From the NCBI RefSeq assembly GCF_016862395.1, contig NZ_BOMW01000068.1, positions 1 to 64,000 on the forward strand: DNA of 64,000 nt, given 5' to 3'. The notes beneath the pieces were generated by a model. The model ran no database searches. It was given only the letters and a program-made list of their open reading frames with translations, and had not been told where the DNA came from. Below are positions 35,879 through 44,750 of this stretch, one piece after another. Made by a program: the position numbers and the translations under genes. Position 1 is the stretch's first letter; each line of letters opens with the position of its first letter. The stretch is from Actinoplanes siamensis. GTDB taxonomy: Bacteria; Actinomycetota; Actinomycetes; Mycobacteriales; Micromonosporaceae.

Positions 35879-36936
35879 AGAACCGTCCGCGGGGAGGCCT
35901 GGGCCGAGGCCTGGGTGCGCTGATCCCCACGGCGCCTGCCGCCGAGCCCGTCGAGAACGGCTCGGAGATCGCCTCGGTGTCGGCAGCCGCCAGCGCGGTC
36001 ACCGTGGAAGCCGACGGTCTGCCCTCGCCGGCGGTCGCACCGCCCGCTCCCACCCCGGCGCCCGCCGTCGAGAACGAGCTCGCGCCGGTCCCGGGCGCCC
36101 GCTTCGCCGAGCTTCCCGTCTCGTCGATCGAGCCGAACGGCAAGCAGCCACGGCACGTTTTCGACGAGGAGGCTCTGGAAGAGCTCAAGACTTCGATCCA
36201 GGAGGTCGGATTCCTGCAGCCCATCGTGGTGCGGGAGCTCGGCGACGGACGGTACGAGCTCGTCATGGGCGAGCGCCGGTGGCGTGCGGCCCAGGCGGTC
36301 GGCAAGGAGTCGATCCCGGCAATTGTCCGGGACACCCCGGACGACGCGATGCTGCGGGACGCGCTCCTGGAGAACATCCACCGGGCAAACCTGAACCCGC
36401 TGGAAGAGGCGGCCGCGTACTCGCAGCTTCTGGAGGAGTTCGGGGTCTCACACGAGGAACTGGCCCGGCGGATCGGACGCAGCCGGCCGCAGATCTCGAA
36501 CACCATACGGCTGATGAACCTGCCGGCTCCGGTGCAACGACGGGTTGCGGCGGGTGTGCTGTCGGCTGGCCATGCCCGGGCGTTGCTCGGGCTCGATGGT
36601 GCCGACGCGCAGGAGGAGCTGGCCGGGCGGATCGTCCGGGAAGGGCTCTCGGTGCGGGCCACTGAGGAGATCGTTCAGCTGGCGCAGCAGGATGGGCCGA
36701 CGAAGAAGGCCCCGCCGGCTCGACGCGCCAAGGTGCACGCTCCGGCGCTCAACGATCTGGCCGAGCGGCTGTCGGATCGGTTCGACACCCGGGTGAAGGT
36801 CGACATCGGGCGCAACAAGGGCAAGATCACTATCGAGTTCGCGACGGTGGACGATCTCGAACGGATAGTCAGCATGATCGGCGTTGAGGAGGAGGGGGCG
36901 CGTTCCGACAGCCCGCCCGCCGACTCGGAGAGCTGA
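35875..36936 (+). CDS. parB: Chromosome partition protein ParB
   Basis: 353 residues. GGAGG precedes the ATG, which overlaps the parA stop (ATGA). The N-terminal GLGRGLGALIP is the ParA-interaction peptide. The CTPase/ParB domain has GERRWRAAQA and ENIHRANLNPLEEA. The helix-turn-helix (EELARRIGRSRPQISNTIRL) binds parS, and the C-terminal dimer domain ends near 335. It loads on the parS sites flanking this operon. Confidence 0.97.
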   Translation: MKNRPRGGLGRGLGALIPTAPAAEPVENGSEIASVSAAASAVTVEADGLPSPAVAPPAPTPAPAVENELAPVPGARFAELPVSSIEPNGKQPRHVFDEEALEELKTSIQEVGFLQPIVVRELGDGRYELVMGERRWRAAQAVGKESIPAIVRDTPDDAMLRDALLENIHRANLNPLEEAAAYSQLLEEFGVSHEELARRIGRSRPQISNTIRLMNLPAPVQRRVAAGVLSAGHARALLGLDGADAQEELAGRIVREGLSVRATEEIVQLAQQDGPTKKAPPARRAKVHAPALNDLAERLSDRFDTRVKVDIGRNKGKITIEFATVDDLERIVSMIGVEEEGARSDSPPADSES

Positions 36937-36951
36937 CTCCTCGCATCGCCT

Positions 36952-36981
36952 GAAAGCACGCGTCCTGGGACGCGTGCTTTC
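36952..36981. terminator. Terminator after parB
   Basis: GAAAGCACGCGTCC pairs perfectly with GGACGCGTGCTTTC over a 2-base loop, followed by CTCGTTTTC. It lies 16 bases after the parB stop and ends the rightward parAB transcript. Confidence 0.88.
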
Positions 36982-37418
36982 CTCGTTTTCCGGTTCTGTC
37001 AGAGCGATTCTCCTGGGATTTCCAATGCGCTCAGACTCCGACTTCTGGCGGTTTCGGATGCCCAATTTGTGGCTTCTGGAGCCGCTGGCGAGCCGTCCGG
37101 CACCCAGATGCTCGCGGGTGGCCCGAATCCGCTCCGGCTCTGGTCTCTGGCGCTTGGACCGCCGATCTGTGGATTTGGCGGGTGGCTGTGTCCATCGGTG
37201 GTGGACACCCAGTCTCGACGGCCTGGCGTGGAAGTGATGGCTGGTCTGTCGAGGCCCTGACCGTGGTGGGGTTCACTCTGCTGATCGGATGGAACGGTTG
37301 GCTGCATCGCGGTCCGCGAGCGGGAGCTTCCGGAGGGCGCGCTCGCGCCGGCCTGATCTTTCAGTCAGTGTCAGAGCACCGTGGAGGTGAGGCAGTGGCG
37401 GATGGTCCCGTTGCCGCC

Positions 37419-37434
37419 CGTTTCACGTGAAACG
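37419..37434. promoter_or_regulatory. parS: parS site 4
   Basis: CGTTTCACGTGAAACG, a perfect 16-base palindrome downstream of parB. Confidence 0.9.
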
Positions 37435-38029
37435 CGCGCCGTTGACCGGTATGAGCACGATGGTCCGCAGATCCCCGGACCGCATACCGGTAGGCTTGCA
37501 TGCTGACGGGTCGACGCTCGGGTGTTGCGGTTTAGCGCCCGGGTCGGCGTCTGCTGCTTCGTGTCTGCCGGCCAGCCTTTATAGCCCAGCGCCGACGGCC
37601 CAGCCTCTACTGCCTAACGACTGCGGCCCAGCGCCTCTACCGCCCACCGCCTGCCGCGAAGTTCCCGTAGTCCTGCGGTCCGCACCGCGCGCTCTGCCCC
37701 GCGCGGTCCGCACCGCGCGCTCTGCAGTCTGCGGCCTTGACCCTGCACCCTACGGCCCGCGGTCTGCGGGGTGCGGTCTGCGGGGTGCAGGCCGCGGTTG
37801 TGGTCGCTTTCGGGGCCCGGAGCCTGCGGTGCGTCAGCCCGACGGCGGCTGCGGCTGGTTCGGTTTCAGGGGGCGGGCGTTGCTGGCTGATGATCACTAA
37901 CGGGTGGCTTGCGCCACGCCGACGGTGCTTGATGAACCGCGGATCCGAATCTGAGTTGGTGGCGGACACATGGGTCGGGACCACTATCCACAGGCTGTGT
38001 GTTACGGAGGTTGAAGGTGGGACGTGGCC

Positions 38030-38045
38030 CGTTTCACGTGAAACG
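38030..38045. promoter_or_regulatory. parS: parS site 5
   Basis: CGTTTCACGTGAAACG, a perfect palindrome. Confidence 0.9.
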
Positions 38046-38107
38046 GTGCCGATGGCCTGGGTGTTGTCCACTGCGCTATCCACAGGGTCAGCAAGCGTTC
38101 TACGTCG

Positions 38108-38123
38108 CGTTTCACGTGAAACA
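38108..38123. promoter_or_regulatory. parS: parS site 6
   Basis: CGTTTCACGTGAAACA contains the full 14-base core and lies 9 bases before a DnaA box. Confidence 0.9.
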
Positions 38124-38324
38124 AGTGGGGCTGTGGATAACTTCTGTGGATAACTTCGGGGTCGGTGTGGAGAGTCGCACGCTGACAAGCTTCGACATGG
38201 ACCGGGTTTTGAATCGCGTTCTGGGATCGACTTCTGGCTTCTTCGCCGGGGCTTCCAAGGTATCCCCCCGATCGTGCGAAATTGACCCGGGACAGCCCGT
38301 CCTGACCTGGGCTAAGGTCACGTC

Positions 38325-39410
38325 GTGTCCGAGAACACCGTCCCCCTGCCTGACTTCACGCGCTGGCCGTCGTTTCCGTTCGAGGGCGACATGCGGGTCA
38401 AGAAACTCGCTCCGCCGGTGGAGGTGGAGCCGCCACGGAGCGGTGAGGACGATTCCGAGTGCGTCGCCTGCGGAACGCCTGACGACGCGTACATCTGGGT
38501 CTCGGAACGCTGGCGTGTCCGGGCGATGGATCGGCCCACCGGGCTACCGATGGTTCTGATCCTTGAATGCCGATCGCATCTCGACCTCGGTGATCTCCCG
38601 AACCTCCTGGCCGCCGAGCTCGGCGTCATGACGGTCCGGCTGGAACGCGCGATCCGTTCGCTCGACGGCGTTGCACGGGTCCACGTGAATCGGTGGGGCG
38701 ACGGCTCGGCGCACCTGCACATGTGGTTCCTCGCGCGACCGTACGGCCGGCTGCAATTACGCGGAACTTTCCTCTCGCTCTGGGACGACATCCTTCCAGT
38801 CATCCCCGAACATCAGTGGCGCGAGAACCTGGCGCTCGTCGCCGCATGGCTCGCTGACTTCGGCGGCAAGGCGATCGCGGAGCCGGCCCACATCGAGTGG
38901 GAGTCGTCAGGCACCTTGAACGTGCCGGCCACTGGCGACGACATGGCCCGCGAGGCGGGCCGGCGGCCGGAGACGCTGGGCGACATCCGGGCCGGCGTGG
39001 CGGGCGACAGCGGCACCGGCACATTCGGCGGCATGTGGATCAGCGCGGCGGCTGACAACGGGACTGGCACACCGGACGACATGGGGACCAGCACACCGGA
39101 CGACATGGGGACCAGCACACCGGGCGGCATAGGGGCCAACGCACCGGGCGGTATGCGGGCCGGATCAGCGAGCGGCATGGCGGCTGGCGCGGCGGGCGAG
39201 GTCCGGGCCGGAGATCCTCGAGTGCGCCACAGCGATGACCCGACGGCTGGAAGCCCCCCCGGAGCGACGCCAGTGGCGGAGGCGTCACCCACGACCGCGT
39301 CGCAGACGCCCACTCCGCTGGAATCCCGCGGGGCGGGCTCTCATGGGACGGGGATCCTCAGTACCGGTGCCGGCAACGCCGCCGCCGGAGCGGGTGAGCC
39401 GGAGTCCTAG
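38325..39410 (+). CDS. HIT-like domain protein with repetitive C-terminal tail
   Basis: 361 residues from GTG 38325. Residues 1 to ~205 look folded: a CVAC motif near 47-50, then LECRSHLDLGDLPNL and a histidine cluster HVNRWGDGSAHLHMWFLARP, recalling HIT/GalT-type nucleotide-binding proteins. The last ~155 residues are Gly/Thr/Ala repeats, including TGTPDDMG, TSTPDDMG and TSTPGGIG. Family placement is tentative and no function is claimed. It is flanked by parS sites on both sides. Confidence 0.8.
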   Translation: MSENTVPLPDFTRWPSFPFEGDMRVKKLAPPVEVEPPRSGEDDSECVACGTPDDAYIWVSERWRVRAMDRPTGLPMVLILECRSHLDLGDLPNLLAAELGVMTVRLERAIRSLDGVARVHVNRWGDGSAHLHMWFLARPYGRLQLRGTFLSLWDDILPVIPEHQWRENLALVAAWLADFGGKAIAEPAHIEWESSGTLNVPATGDDMAREAGRRPETLGDIRAGVAGDSGTGTFGGMWISAAADNGTGTPDDMGTSTPDDMGTSTPGGIGANAPGGMRAGSASGMAAGAAGEVRAGDPRVRHSDDPTAGSPPGATPVAEASPTTASQTPTPLESRGAGSHGTGILSTGAGNAAAGAGEPES

Positions 39411-39425
39411 CGCTGCGGCATCCGA

Positions 39426-39441
39426 TGTTTCACGTGAAACG
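39426..39441. promoter_or_regulatory. parS: parS site 7
   Basis: TGTTTCACGTGAAACG with the full core, 16 bases after the HIT-like gene stop codon. Confidence 0.9.
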
Positions 39442-39730
39442 GCCGTTCCAAGGGGCGGCCGTTTTGTGTGAGCCGGAGCTCGAAGCTCTGGCCTCAGTGA
39501 GTGAGGCCATGTGAGAACGGAGGCCGTCGGGGCGGATGAGGTTGGCGGCGTCTGCGAGTCAGAGGGACAGTCACGGTTCCTGGGAGTCTGCCGGGTCAAG
39601 GCGGTGCGGTGGCGCCAGGGGCTTTCCGGTGATCAGGGAGTGCCCTTGCGGTGCCGGCGTGGCGTTCTCATCGGTGCCGGTGATGCGTCGGGGATCCCGG
39701 TGACGGTGGAATGTCGTGACCCGGTGACGT

Positions 39731-39860
39731 GGTGACCCGAGGAGTGGTGAGCCGGATCGTGGTGAGCCGGGGTGGCGAGCCGAGGAGTGGTGACGCGGGT
39801 CGTGGTGAGCCGGGTTGTGGTGAGCCGGATCGTGATGAGCCGGGGTGGCGAGCCGGGGCG
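39731..39860. repeat. Imperfect tandem repeat of about 15 bp
   Basis: The unit GTGGTGAGCCGGGTC, with variants, repeats about eight times. The block GTGAGCCGGGGTGGCGAGCC near 39762 recurs near 39837 with one change. Confidence 0.7.
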
Positions 39861-39880
39861 GTGGGCCGGACACGAAAAAC

Positions 39881-39907
39881 GGGCGCGGCCCCTGAAGGGT
39901 CGCGCCC
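39881..39907 (-). terminator. Terminator of the aminotransferase-ligase operon
   Basis: Reading leftward, GGGCGCGACCC pairs with GGGCCGCGCCC style sequence (one wobble pair) around a 5-base loop, then GTTTTTCG. It begins 25 bases after the ligase stop codon. Confidence 0.82.
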
Positions 39908-39932
39908 GTCGCCCGGAACGGAACAGTGCGGA

Positions 39933-40904
39933 TCAGCGCTTCCGCGCGACCGCCCGCTGCACCAGCGCCGCCAGGGTCGCGCCGAAGTCGATCCCGGCGG
40001 CCTGGACCGCCAGCGGCAGCAACGACGTCTCGGTCATCCCCGGCGACACGTTGCAACCAAGCACCTGCGGCCCGCCGTCCTCCGAGACGATCACGTCGAT
40101 CCGGGACAGGTCGCGCAGCCCCAGCGCCTTGTACGCGTCCAACGCCGTGCTCCTGACCCGATCCTCCACCGCGGGATCGAGGCGGGCCGGCACGTGCCAC
40201 GTGGTCCGCCCGGCCGTGTACCGAGCGGCGTAGTCGTACACCCCGTCGCGCGGCACGATCTCCACGATCGGCAGGGCCTCCGGACCGGTGCCCAGGTCGA
40301 CGATCGAGACGGCCAGGCTGGTGCCGCTCACGTACTGCTCCACCAACGCGGTCGCGTCGTACCCGAAACAACCCACCATCGCGGCCGGCAGGTCCGCGGC
40401 ATCCCGGACCACGGCGGCGCCCAGCCCTGACCCGCCCTGTGCCGGCTTCACCATCAGCGGCAGTCCGAGCCGGGACACGATCCGGTCGAGCACCGCGACC
40501 GCACCCAGCTCGGAGAACCGGTCGTGCGGCAACGCCACCCAATCCGGCGTCGGAATCCCGGCCTCGCGCAACCGCGACTTCGCCGACGGCTTGTCCCACG
40601 CGAGCCGGGCGGTGCGGGCGTCGGCGCCGACATAGGGCACGCCGCACAGGTCCAGCACCCCGCGCAGCGACCCGTCCTCACCGGTCGCCCCGTGCAGTGC
40701 GATCACCACGGCGTCCGGCGGGTCGGCCCGCAACGCCGGCAACAGCGACACGTCCGCGTCGTGCATCTCCGCCTCGATCCCGGTGGACCGCAGCGCGTCC
40801 AGCACCCGGCGCCCGGACCGCAGGGAGACGTCCCGCTCGTACGAGAGGCCGCCCGCCAACACCAGAACCCGCAACTCGTCCCGCGTACCCATGGAGGTGA
40901 TCAT
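39933..40904 (-). CDS. D-alanine-D-alanine ligase-like ATP-grasp protein, atypical metal site
   Basis: 323 residues. The ATG at 40904 overlaps the aminotransferase stop (ATGA), favouring this start over the ATG four codons on. The ATP-grasp fold and substrate motifs resemble Ddl: LVLAGGLSYERDVSLRSG, ALHGATGEDGSLRG, LMVKPAQGGSGLGA, VNVSPGMTETS-like C-end. In known Ddl the last Mg2+ site reads E-x-N; here it is Gly283-Cys284-Asn285, so the Glu is lost, while Asp270 remains. Activity may be reduced or altered. The substrate could be another peptide or D-amino acid. Confidence 0.85.
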   Translation of the reverse strand: MITSMGTRDELRVLVLAGGLSYERDVSLRSGRRVLDALRSTGIEAEMHDADVSLLPALRADPPDAVVIALHGATGEDGSLRGVLDLCGVPYVGADARTARLAWDKPSAKSRLREAGIPTPDWVALPHDRFSELGAVAVLDRIVSRLGLPLMVKPAQGGSGLGAAVVRDAADLPAAMVGCFGYDATALVEQYVSGTSLAVSIVDLGTGPEALPIVEIVPRDGVYDYAARYTAGRTTWHVPARLDPAVEDRVRSTALDAYKALGLRDLSRIDVIVSEDGGPQVLGCNVSPGMTETSLLPLAVQAAGIDFGATLAALVQRAVARKR

Positions 40905-42199
40905 GCCAAGTCGGGTCCGGGAGCGTCCGCGGCGGCCGGTCCGCGACGGCGCTGGGAGGAGATGGTGGCGGAGCCACCGAAGACCGCTCGCGTAGCGAGC
41001 TCCTGATCCATCACCCCGGACAACCGGCGCACGCCCTCACGAAGCCTGTCCGGCGCCGAGAAGGAGAAGTTCAGCCGCATGTTGCCCCGCCCGGTCCCGT
41101 CGGCGTAGAAGCCCGTTCCGGGCACGTAGGCGACCCGGGCCGCGATCGCCCGCGGCATCATCGCCTTCGAGTCCAGCCCGTCGGGCAGGGTCGCCCAGAC
41201 GAACAGGCCGCCACCCGGGCGGGTCCACGTGGTGCCGGCCGGCATCAGGTCGGTGAGAGCGCTCAGCAGGGCGTCCCGCCGCTCCCGGTAGATCTCCCGG
41301 TACACCTTGATCTGCTCGCGCCACGGCATGGTCGTCAGGTACTGCGTCACCGCGCCCTGGGCGAAGGCGCTCGGGCACAGCACGTTCGCCTCGCTCATCA
41401 TGACCAGCTTCTCCCGGACCGCGTGCGGGGTGAGCACCCAACCGACCCGCAGTCCGGGCGCGAACGTCTTGGAGAACGTGCTGCAGTAGAAGACCCCTTC
41501 GCGCCGGCGGGCCCGCAACGGGCGCGGCGCGTCCTCCTCGAACGACAACATTCCGTACGGATCGTCCTCGATCACCAGCAGCCCGGCCCGCTCGCAGATG
41601 TCCAGGATCTGCTCCCGGCGCTCCTCGGACAGCGTCACGCCGGCCGGGTTCTGGAAGGTCGGGATCGTGTAGAGGAACTTGGCGCGTGGGGACTCCCGGA
41701 GCGCCTCCTCGAGAGCCGCCGGGATCAGCCCGTCCTGGTCCATCGCCACGTGCCGCACCTGTGCCTGGGCGGCCTGGAAGACGCCGAGTGCGCCGACGTA
41801 GGTCGGCCCCTCGGCGAGCACCACGTCGCCCGGGTCCAGGAACAGCCGGGCCAGCAGGTCGAGAGCCTGTTGCCCGCCGACGGTGACCACCACGTCGTCC
41901 GGTGACGCGCCGGTGATGCCGGACAGGCTCATCACCTCGCAGATCTGCTCGCGCAGCTCGATGGTGCCCTGGCCGATCCCGTACTGCAGGCTGGTGGCGC
42001 CCTGCTCGGCGCCGAGCCGGTTGAGCATCTCACCGACCGCGTCGAGTGGCAGCGCGGCGATGTACGGCGAGCCGCCGGCCAGCGACACCACCTCGGGCCG
42101 GCTGGCGACGGCGAACAGCGCCCGGATCTCCGACGTGGTCATTCCGCGGACCCGGCGCGCGTAACGGTCGGTGTAGTCGTCCTGAGTAGTACCGGTCAT
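40901..42199 (-). CDS. PLP-dependent aminotransferase, class I/II
   Basis: 432 residues from ATG 42199. Fold type I aminotransferase of the 2-aminoadipate/MocR catalytic-domain type, without a DNA-binding domain. Motifs: VTVGGQQALDLLARLFLD, YTIPTFQNPAG, IEDDPYG, and PLP Lys244 in STFSKTFAPGLRVGW. It probably transaminates a hydrophobic or dicarboxylic amino acid. A stop-start overlap couples it to the ligase-like gene, suggesting one pathway. Confidence 0.9.
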   Translation of the reverse strand: MTGTTQDDYTDRYARRVRGMTTSEIRALFAVASRPEVVSLAGGSPYIAALPLDAVGEMLNRLGAEQGATSLQYGIGQGTIELREQICEVMSLSGITGASPDDVVVTVGGQQALDLLARLFLDPGDVVLAEGPTYVGALGVFQAAQAQVRHVAMDQDGLIPAALEEALRESPRAKFLYTIPTFQNPAGVTLSEERREQILDICERAGLLVIEDDPYGMLSFEEDAPRPLRARRREGVFYCSTFSKTFAPGLRVGWVLTPHAVREKLVMMSEANVLCPSAFAQGAVTQYLTTMPWREQIKVYREIYRERRDALLSALTDLMPAGTTWTRPGGGLFVWATLPDGLDSKAMMPRAIAARVAYVPGTGFYADGTGRGNMRLNFSFSAPDRLREGVRRLSGVMDQELATRAVFGGSATISSQRRRGPAAADAPGPDLA

Positions 42200-42364
42200 T
42201 CGCTTCTCACCCCTCAAAAGGAAATGCGATGAGGGACAGACTAGTCGCCGAATGCATCGAGGACGGGTCACCTATGACGTGACCTGCTCCCGTTCACGGG
42301 TGTCGCGACGTACGATTTCCAGGGCGCGGATGTGCGCCGGTCCGCCTGCGCAGGGGAGTCCGTC

Positions 42365-43015
42365 GTGTCGCGACGCCTGGTCAATCTCACTCTCGACACC
42401 CTCGAGGACCTGCCCCGGCCGTGCCGCCAATGTGTGTACTGGGAGCTCGACCCGGTCTCCGCCGAGCGGGCCTGCGCCACCGGTGACCCGGGGCTGGAGA
42501 AGGAGGCCTGGGTCTCCCAGACGCTTCTGGAGTGGGGCTCCTGCGGCAAGCTGGCGTATGTGGACGGGCTTCCGGCCGGCTTCGTGATGTTCGCCCCGCC
42601 CGCCTACGTCCCCCGCTCGATGGCCTTCCCGACCTCGCCGGTCAGTGCCGACGCCGCGCTGCTCACCACGGCCAAGGTGGTGCCCGCGTTCGCCGGTGGC
42701 GGCCTGGGCCGCATGCTGGTGCAGGGCGTGGCGCGGGATCTGACCAAGCGCGGGGTGAAGGCGATCGAGGCGTTCGGCGACGCCAAGCCGGACGAGGACA
42801 GCGAGGGCGCCTGTGTCGCCCCGGTGGACTTCTTCCTGTCGGTGGGCTTCAAAACGGTCCGGCCGCATCCGCGCTACCCGCGGCTGCGGCTCGAACTGCG
42901 GACCGCGCTGTCCTGGAAGTCGGATGTGGAGTACGCGCTGGAGAAGCTCCTCGGCTCGATGAGCCCGGAGAAGCTGCTCCGCCCGATGCCGGCCGCCAGC
43001 TCGATCGAGAACTGA
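42365..43015 (+). CDS. GNAT-family N-acetyltransferase
   Basis: 216 residues from GTG 42365, with AGGGGAG about 6 bases upstream. The acetyl-CoA loop is VVPAFAGGGLGRMLVQGVAR, followed by KAIEAFGDAKPDEDSEGACV and DFFLSVGFKTVRPHPRYPRL. A CRQC pair lies near the N-terminus. Related genes sit near the cwlM/parB block in other actinobacteria; the substrate is unknown. It points toward cwlM with a 137-base gap. Confidence 0.88.
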   Translation: MSRRLVNLTLDTLEDLPRPCRQCVYWELDPVSAERACATGDPGLEKEAWVSQTLLEWGSCGKLAYVDGLPAGFVMFAPPAYVPRSMAFPTSPVSADAALLTTAKVVPAFAGGGLGRMLVQGVARDLTKRGVKAIEAFGDAKPDEDSEGACVAPVDFFLSVGFKTVRPHPRYPRLRLELRTALSWKSDVEYALEKLLGSMSPEKLLRPMPAASSIEN

Positions 43016-43152
43016 CGCCGGCGGCGGGGCTCCGGCACACCCCGGCCGTCCGCGGGACAACCGTCAGACGGCCGGAAAGACAAACGCTAGGCGCGGTCCG
43101 CGGACGGATACGGCTCAAGCGTCCCGCGAAAGGCGCGTCCAGCGGACAGGGC

Positions 43153-44304
43153 TCAGGCGCGGTCCGCGAGAGCCATCCGCAGCTGCCGCACGTCGATCGA
43201 CCCGGTCGGCACGTCCCGCTCGACCGGGAAGTACATCCGCTGCACCGCGGCCAGGATCGCCTCGACGATCTGTTCCCGGAACATCGGGTTGATCAGCCGC
43301 TCCCGATCCGCCGGCGACGTCAGGTAGCCGAGATCCACCCGCACCGTCGGCATCCGGGTCAGGCGCAGCAGATCCCAGGTCTTGGCGTGCGTCCGGCAGT
43401 CGTGCATCCCGGTCCGCACCACGATCTCCCGCTGCACCAGGTTGGCCAGCCGCTCCCCGACTGTCGAGCTGAGCCCGCTGCCGGTGCCATAGTGATACGT
43501 CGCCACACCCTCGGCCGCGGCCGAGGGATGCCCGTCCAGGTGCAGCGAGATGAGCAGATCGGCACCAAGGCTGTTGGCCAGCGTGGCCCGCTCGGCGCCG
43601 CTCATCGGCTCGGCGGGCTGCGGGCCACGGGTCAGGTGCACCCGCATCCCGGCCGCTGCCAGCCGGCCCTCCAGCCGGGCCGCCAGGTCGAAGACCAGGT
43701 CCGCCTCGGTCCAGCGCAGCGGCCCGTCGGGCACCACCACGCCTGTGTCGTCCCCGCCGCCGTGACCGGGATCGATCACGATGGTCTTGCCCACGAGGTT
43801 CGGCCCGGACTGCCGGAACGCCTCGGCCTCGCGCAGCCACTGCGGGCGTCCGCCGACCACCTTGCGGCCGAGCCGGCGCAGCGCCTTCATGGTCTGCGGG
43901 CCACACGAGCCGTCCGGGGTGAGGCCGACCTCGCGCTGGAACTGGGCGACCGCGCGGGCGGTGCGGGCGCCGTAGATGGAGTCGGGGCGGCCGGCGTCGT
44001 ACCCCATCTCCAGCATGCGCTCCTGGAGGGCGCGGACGTCCTCACCGGTCAGCGCGTCGGGCACCGAGTGGAAGAGGCTGCGTGAGCCGAGCCGCCAGCG
44101 GGCGCCGTCCAGCGCGCGCCACGTCTCGTCGCCGACCATGCCGTCCACGCCGAGGCCACGGCTCTGCTGGAAGGCGCGCACCGCGTTCTCGAGGGCCTCG
44201 TCGAAGAGGTCCGGCTCGGGATCGGCGAGCAACTCCAGCCCGGCCAGAATCGACCGGATCTCGGAAACGGCAGGACCGGTGTCTCCGCGTCGGATGGACC
44301 GCAC
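43153..44304 (-). CDS. cwlM: CwlM-type amidase homologue, likely a cytoplasmic wall regulator
   Basis: 383 residues, no signal peptide. Two peptidoglycan-binding domains (about 1-65 and 80-150; VRAFQQSRGLGVDGMVGDET, ERMLEMGYDAGRPDSIYGAR) precede an Amidase_3 domain with DPGHGGGDDTG and LISLHLDGHPS. The usual final Glu is Asp in VRVDLGYLTS. In mycobacteria CwlM is not a wall hydrolase but an essential MurA activator, itself phosphorylated. The same role is inferred from conserved order sigM-trxB-trxA-cwlM. Confidence 0.9.
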   Translation of the reverse strand: MRSIRRGDTGPAVSEIRSILAGLELLADPEPDLFDEALENAVRAFQQSRGLGVDGMVGDETWRALDGARWRLGSRSLFHSVPDALTGEDVRALQERMLEMGYDAGRPDSIYGARTARAVAQFQREVGLTPDGSCGPQTMKALRRLGRKVVGGRPQWLREAEAFRQSGPNLVGKTIVIDPGHGGGDDTGVVVPDGPLRWTEADLVFDLAARLEGRLAAAGMRVHLTRGPQPAEPMSGAERATLANSLGADLLISLHLDGHPSAAAEGVATYHYGTGSGLSSTVGERLANLVQREIVVRTGMHDCRTHAKTWDLLRLTRMPTVRVDLGYLTSPADRERLINPMFREQIVEAILAAVQRMYFPVERDVPTGSIDVRQLRMALADRA

Positions 44305-44367
44305 TCACGACTCCCTAGGGGCGAGAAGGGACGACCTTCCGGAGCGTACTCCGGCGGACAAACAGAG

Positions 44368-44394
44368 CCCCGCGTCCGTACTCCGGACGCGGGG
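44368..44394. terminator. Terminator between trxA and cwlM
   Basis: CCCCGCGTCCG pairs with CGGACGCGGGG over a short TACTC loop, 14 bases after the trxA stop. cwlM should therefore have its own promoter within about 65 bases. Confidence 0.78.
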
Positions 44395-44407
44395 CGACAG
44401 GAAACGA

Positions 44408-44734
44408 TCAGAGCGCGGACTCGATGAAGTTGACCAGGAAGCTCTTCGGCTTGGCGCCGGCCACCGAGTTGATCCGCTCGCCGTCCTTGAAGATGGTCAG
44501 GGTCGGCACGGACATCACCTGGTACGCCATGGCGATCTCCGGGTTCTCGTCGATGTTGACCTTGACGATCTCCACCTGGTCACCCAGCTCGGAGTCGGCG
44601 ATCTCGGCCAGCAGCGGGTCGACCTTCTTGCAGGGCACGCACCACTCGGCCCAGAAGTCCACCAGCACCGGCTTCTTGGACTGCAGCACGTCGGTGGCGA
44701 ACGTCTTGTCGGTGACCACCTTGGTTGCTCCCAC
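44408..44734 (-). CDS. trxA: Thioredoxin
   Basis: 108 residues from GTG 44734, with GGAGGG about 6 bases upstream. Active site is WCVPCKK (Cys32/Cys35), with Val in place of the usual Gly. cis-Pro lies in SVPTLTIFKDGE. It reduces disulfides in the cytosol and is reduced by TrxB, encoded 16 bases upstream. Confidence 0.95.
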   Translation of the reverse strand: MGATKVVTDKTFATDVLQSKKPVLVDFWAEWCVPCKKVDPLLAEIADSELGDQVEIVKVNIDENPEIAMAYQVMSVPTLTIFKDGERINSVAGAKPKSFLVNFIESAL

Positions 44735-44750
44735 GAGGACCCTCCCGGTC

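Larger units (their letters stand above)
37984..38153. promoter_or_regulatory. DnaA-box cluster mixed with parS sites
   Basis: Perfect TGTGGATAA boxes at 38132-38140 and 38145-38153 (13 bases apart). CTATCCACA at 37984-37992 and 38076-38084, and TTGTCCACT at 38064-38072, are near matches. Two parS sites lie within the cluster. It could bind DnaA away from oriC. Confidence 0.75.
36982..38324. other. 1.3-kb non-coding region with parS sites and DnaA boxes
   Basis: No gene is supported; a plus-strand frame at 37427-37900 is Cys/Arg/Pro noise. Three parS sites and DnaA boxes are listed separately. A 28-base direct repeat (GCGGTCCGCACCGCGCGCTC at 37675 and 37703) and CTGCGGGGTGCGG repeats near 37756-37795 are seen. 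The GTG start of the next gene ends the gap. Confidence 0.7.
39411..39880. other. Gap between the HIT-like gene and the ligase gene
   Basis: It contains parS site 7, a tandem repeat and, at its right end, the ligase terminator. No gene is supported. Confidence 0.55.

Noticed and set aside
37427..37900. 157-codon frame downstream of parB
   Set aside because: Starts within a parS site, is Cys/Arg/Pro-rich and runs over simple repeats; no protein-like features.
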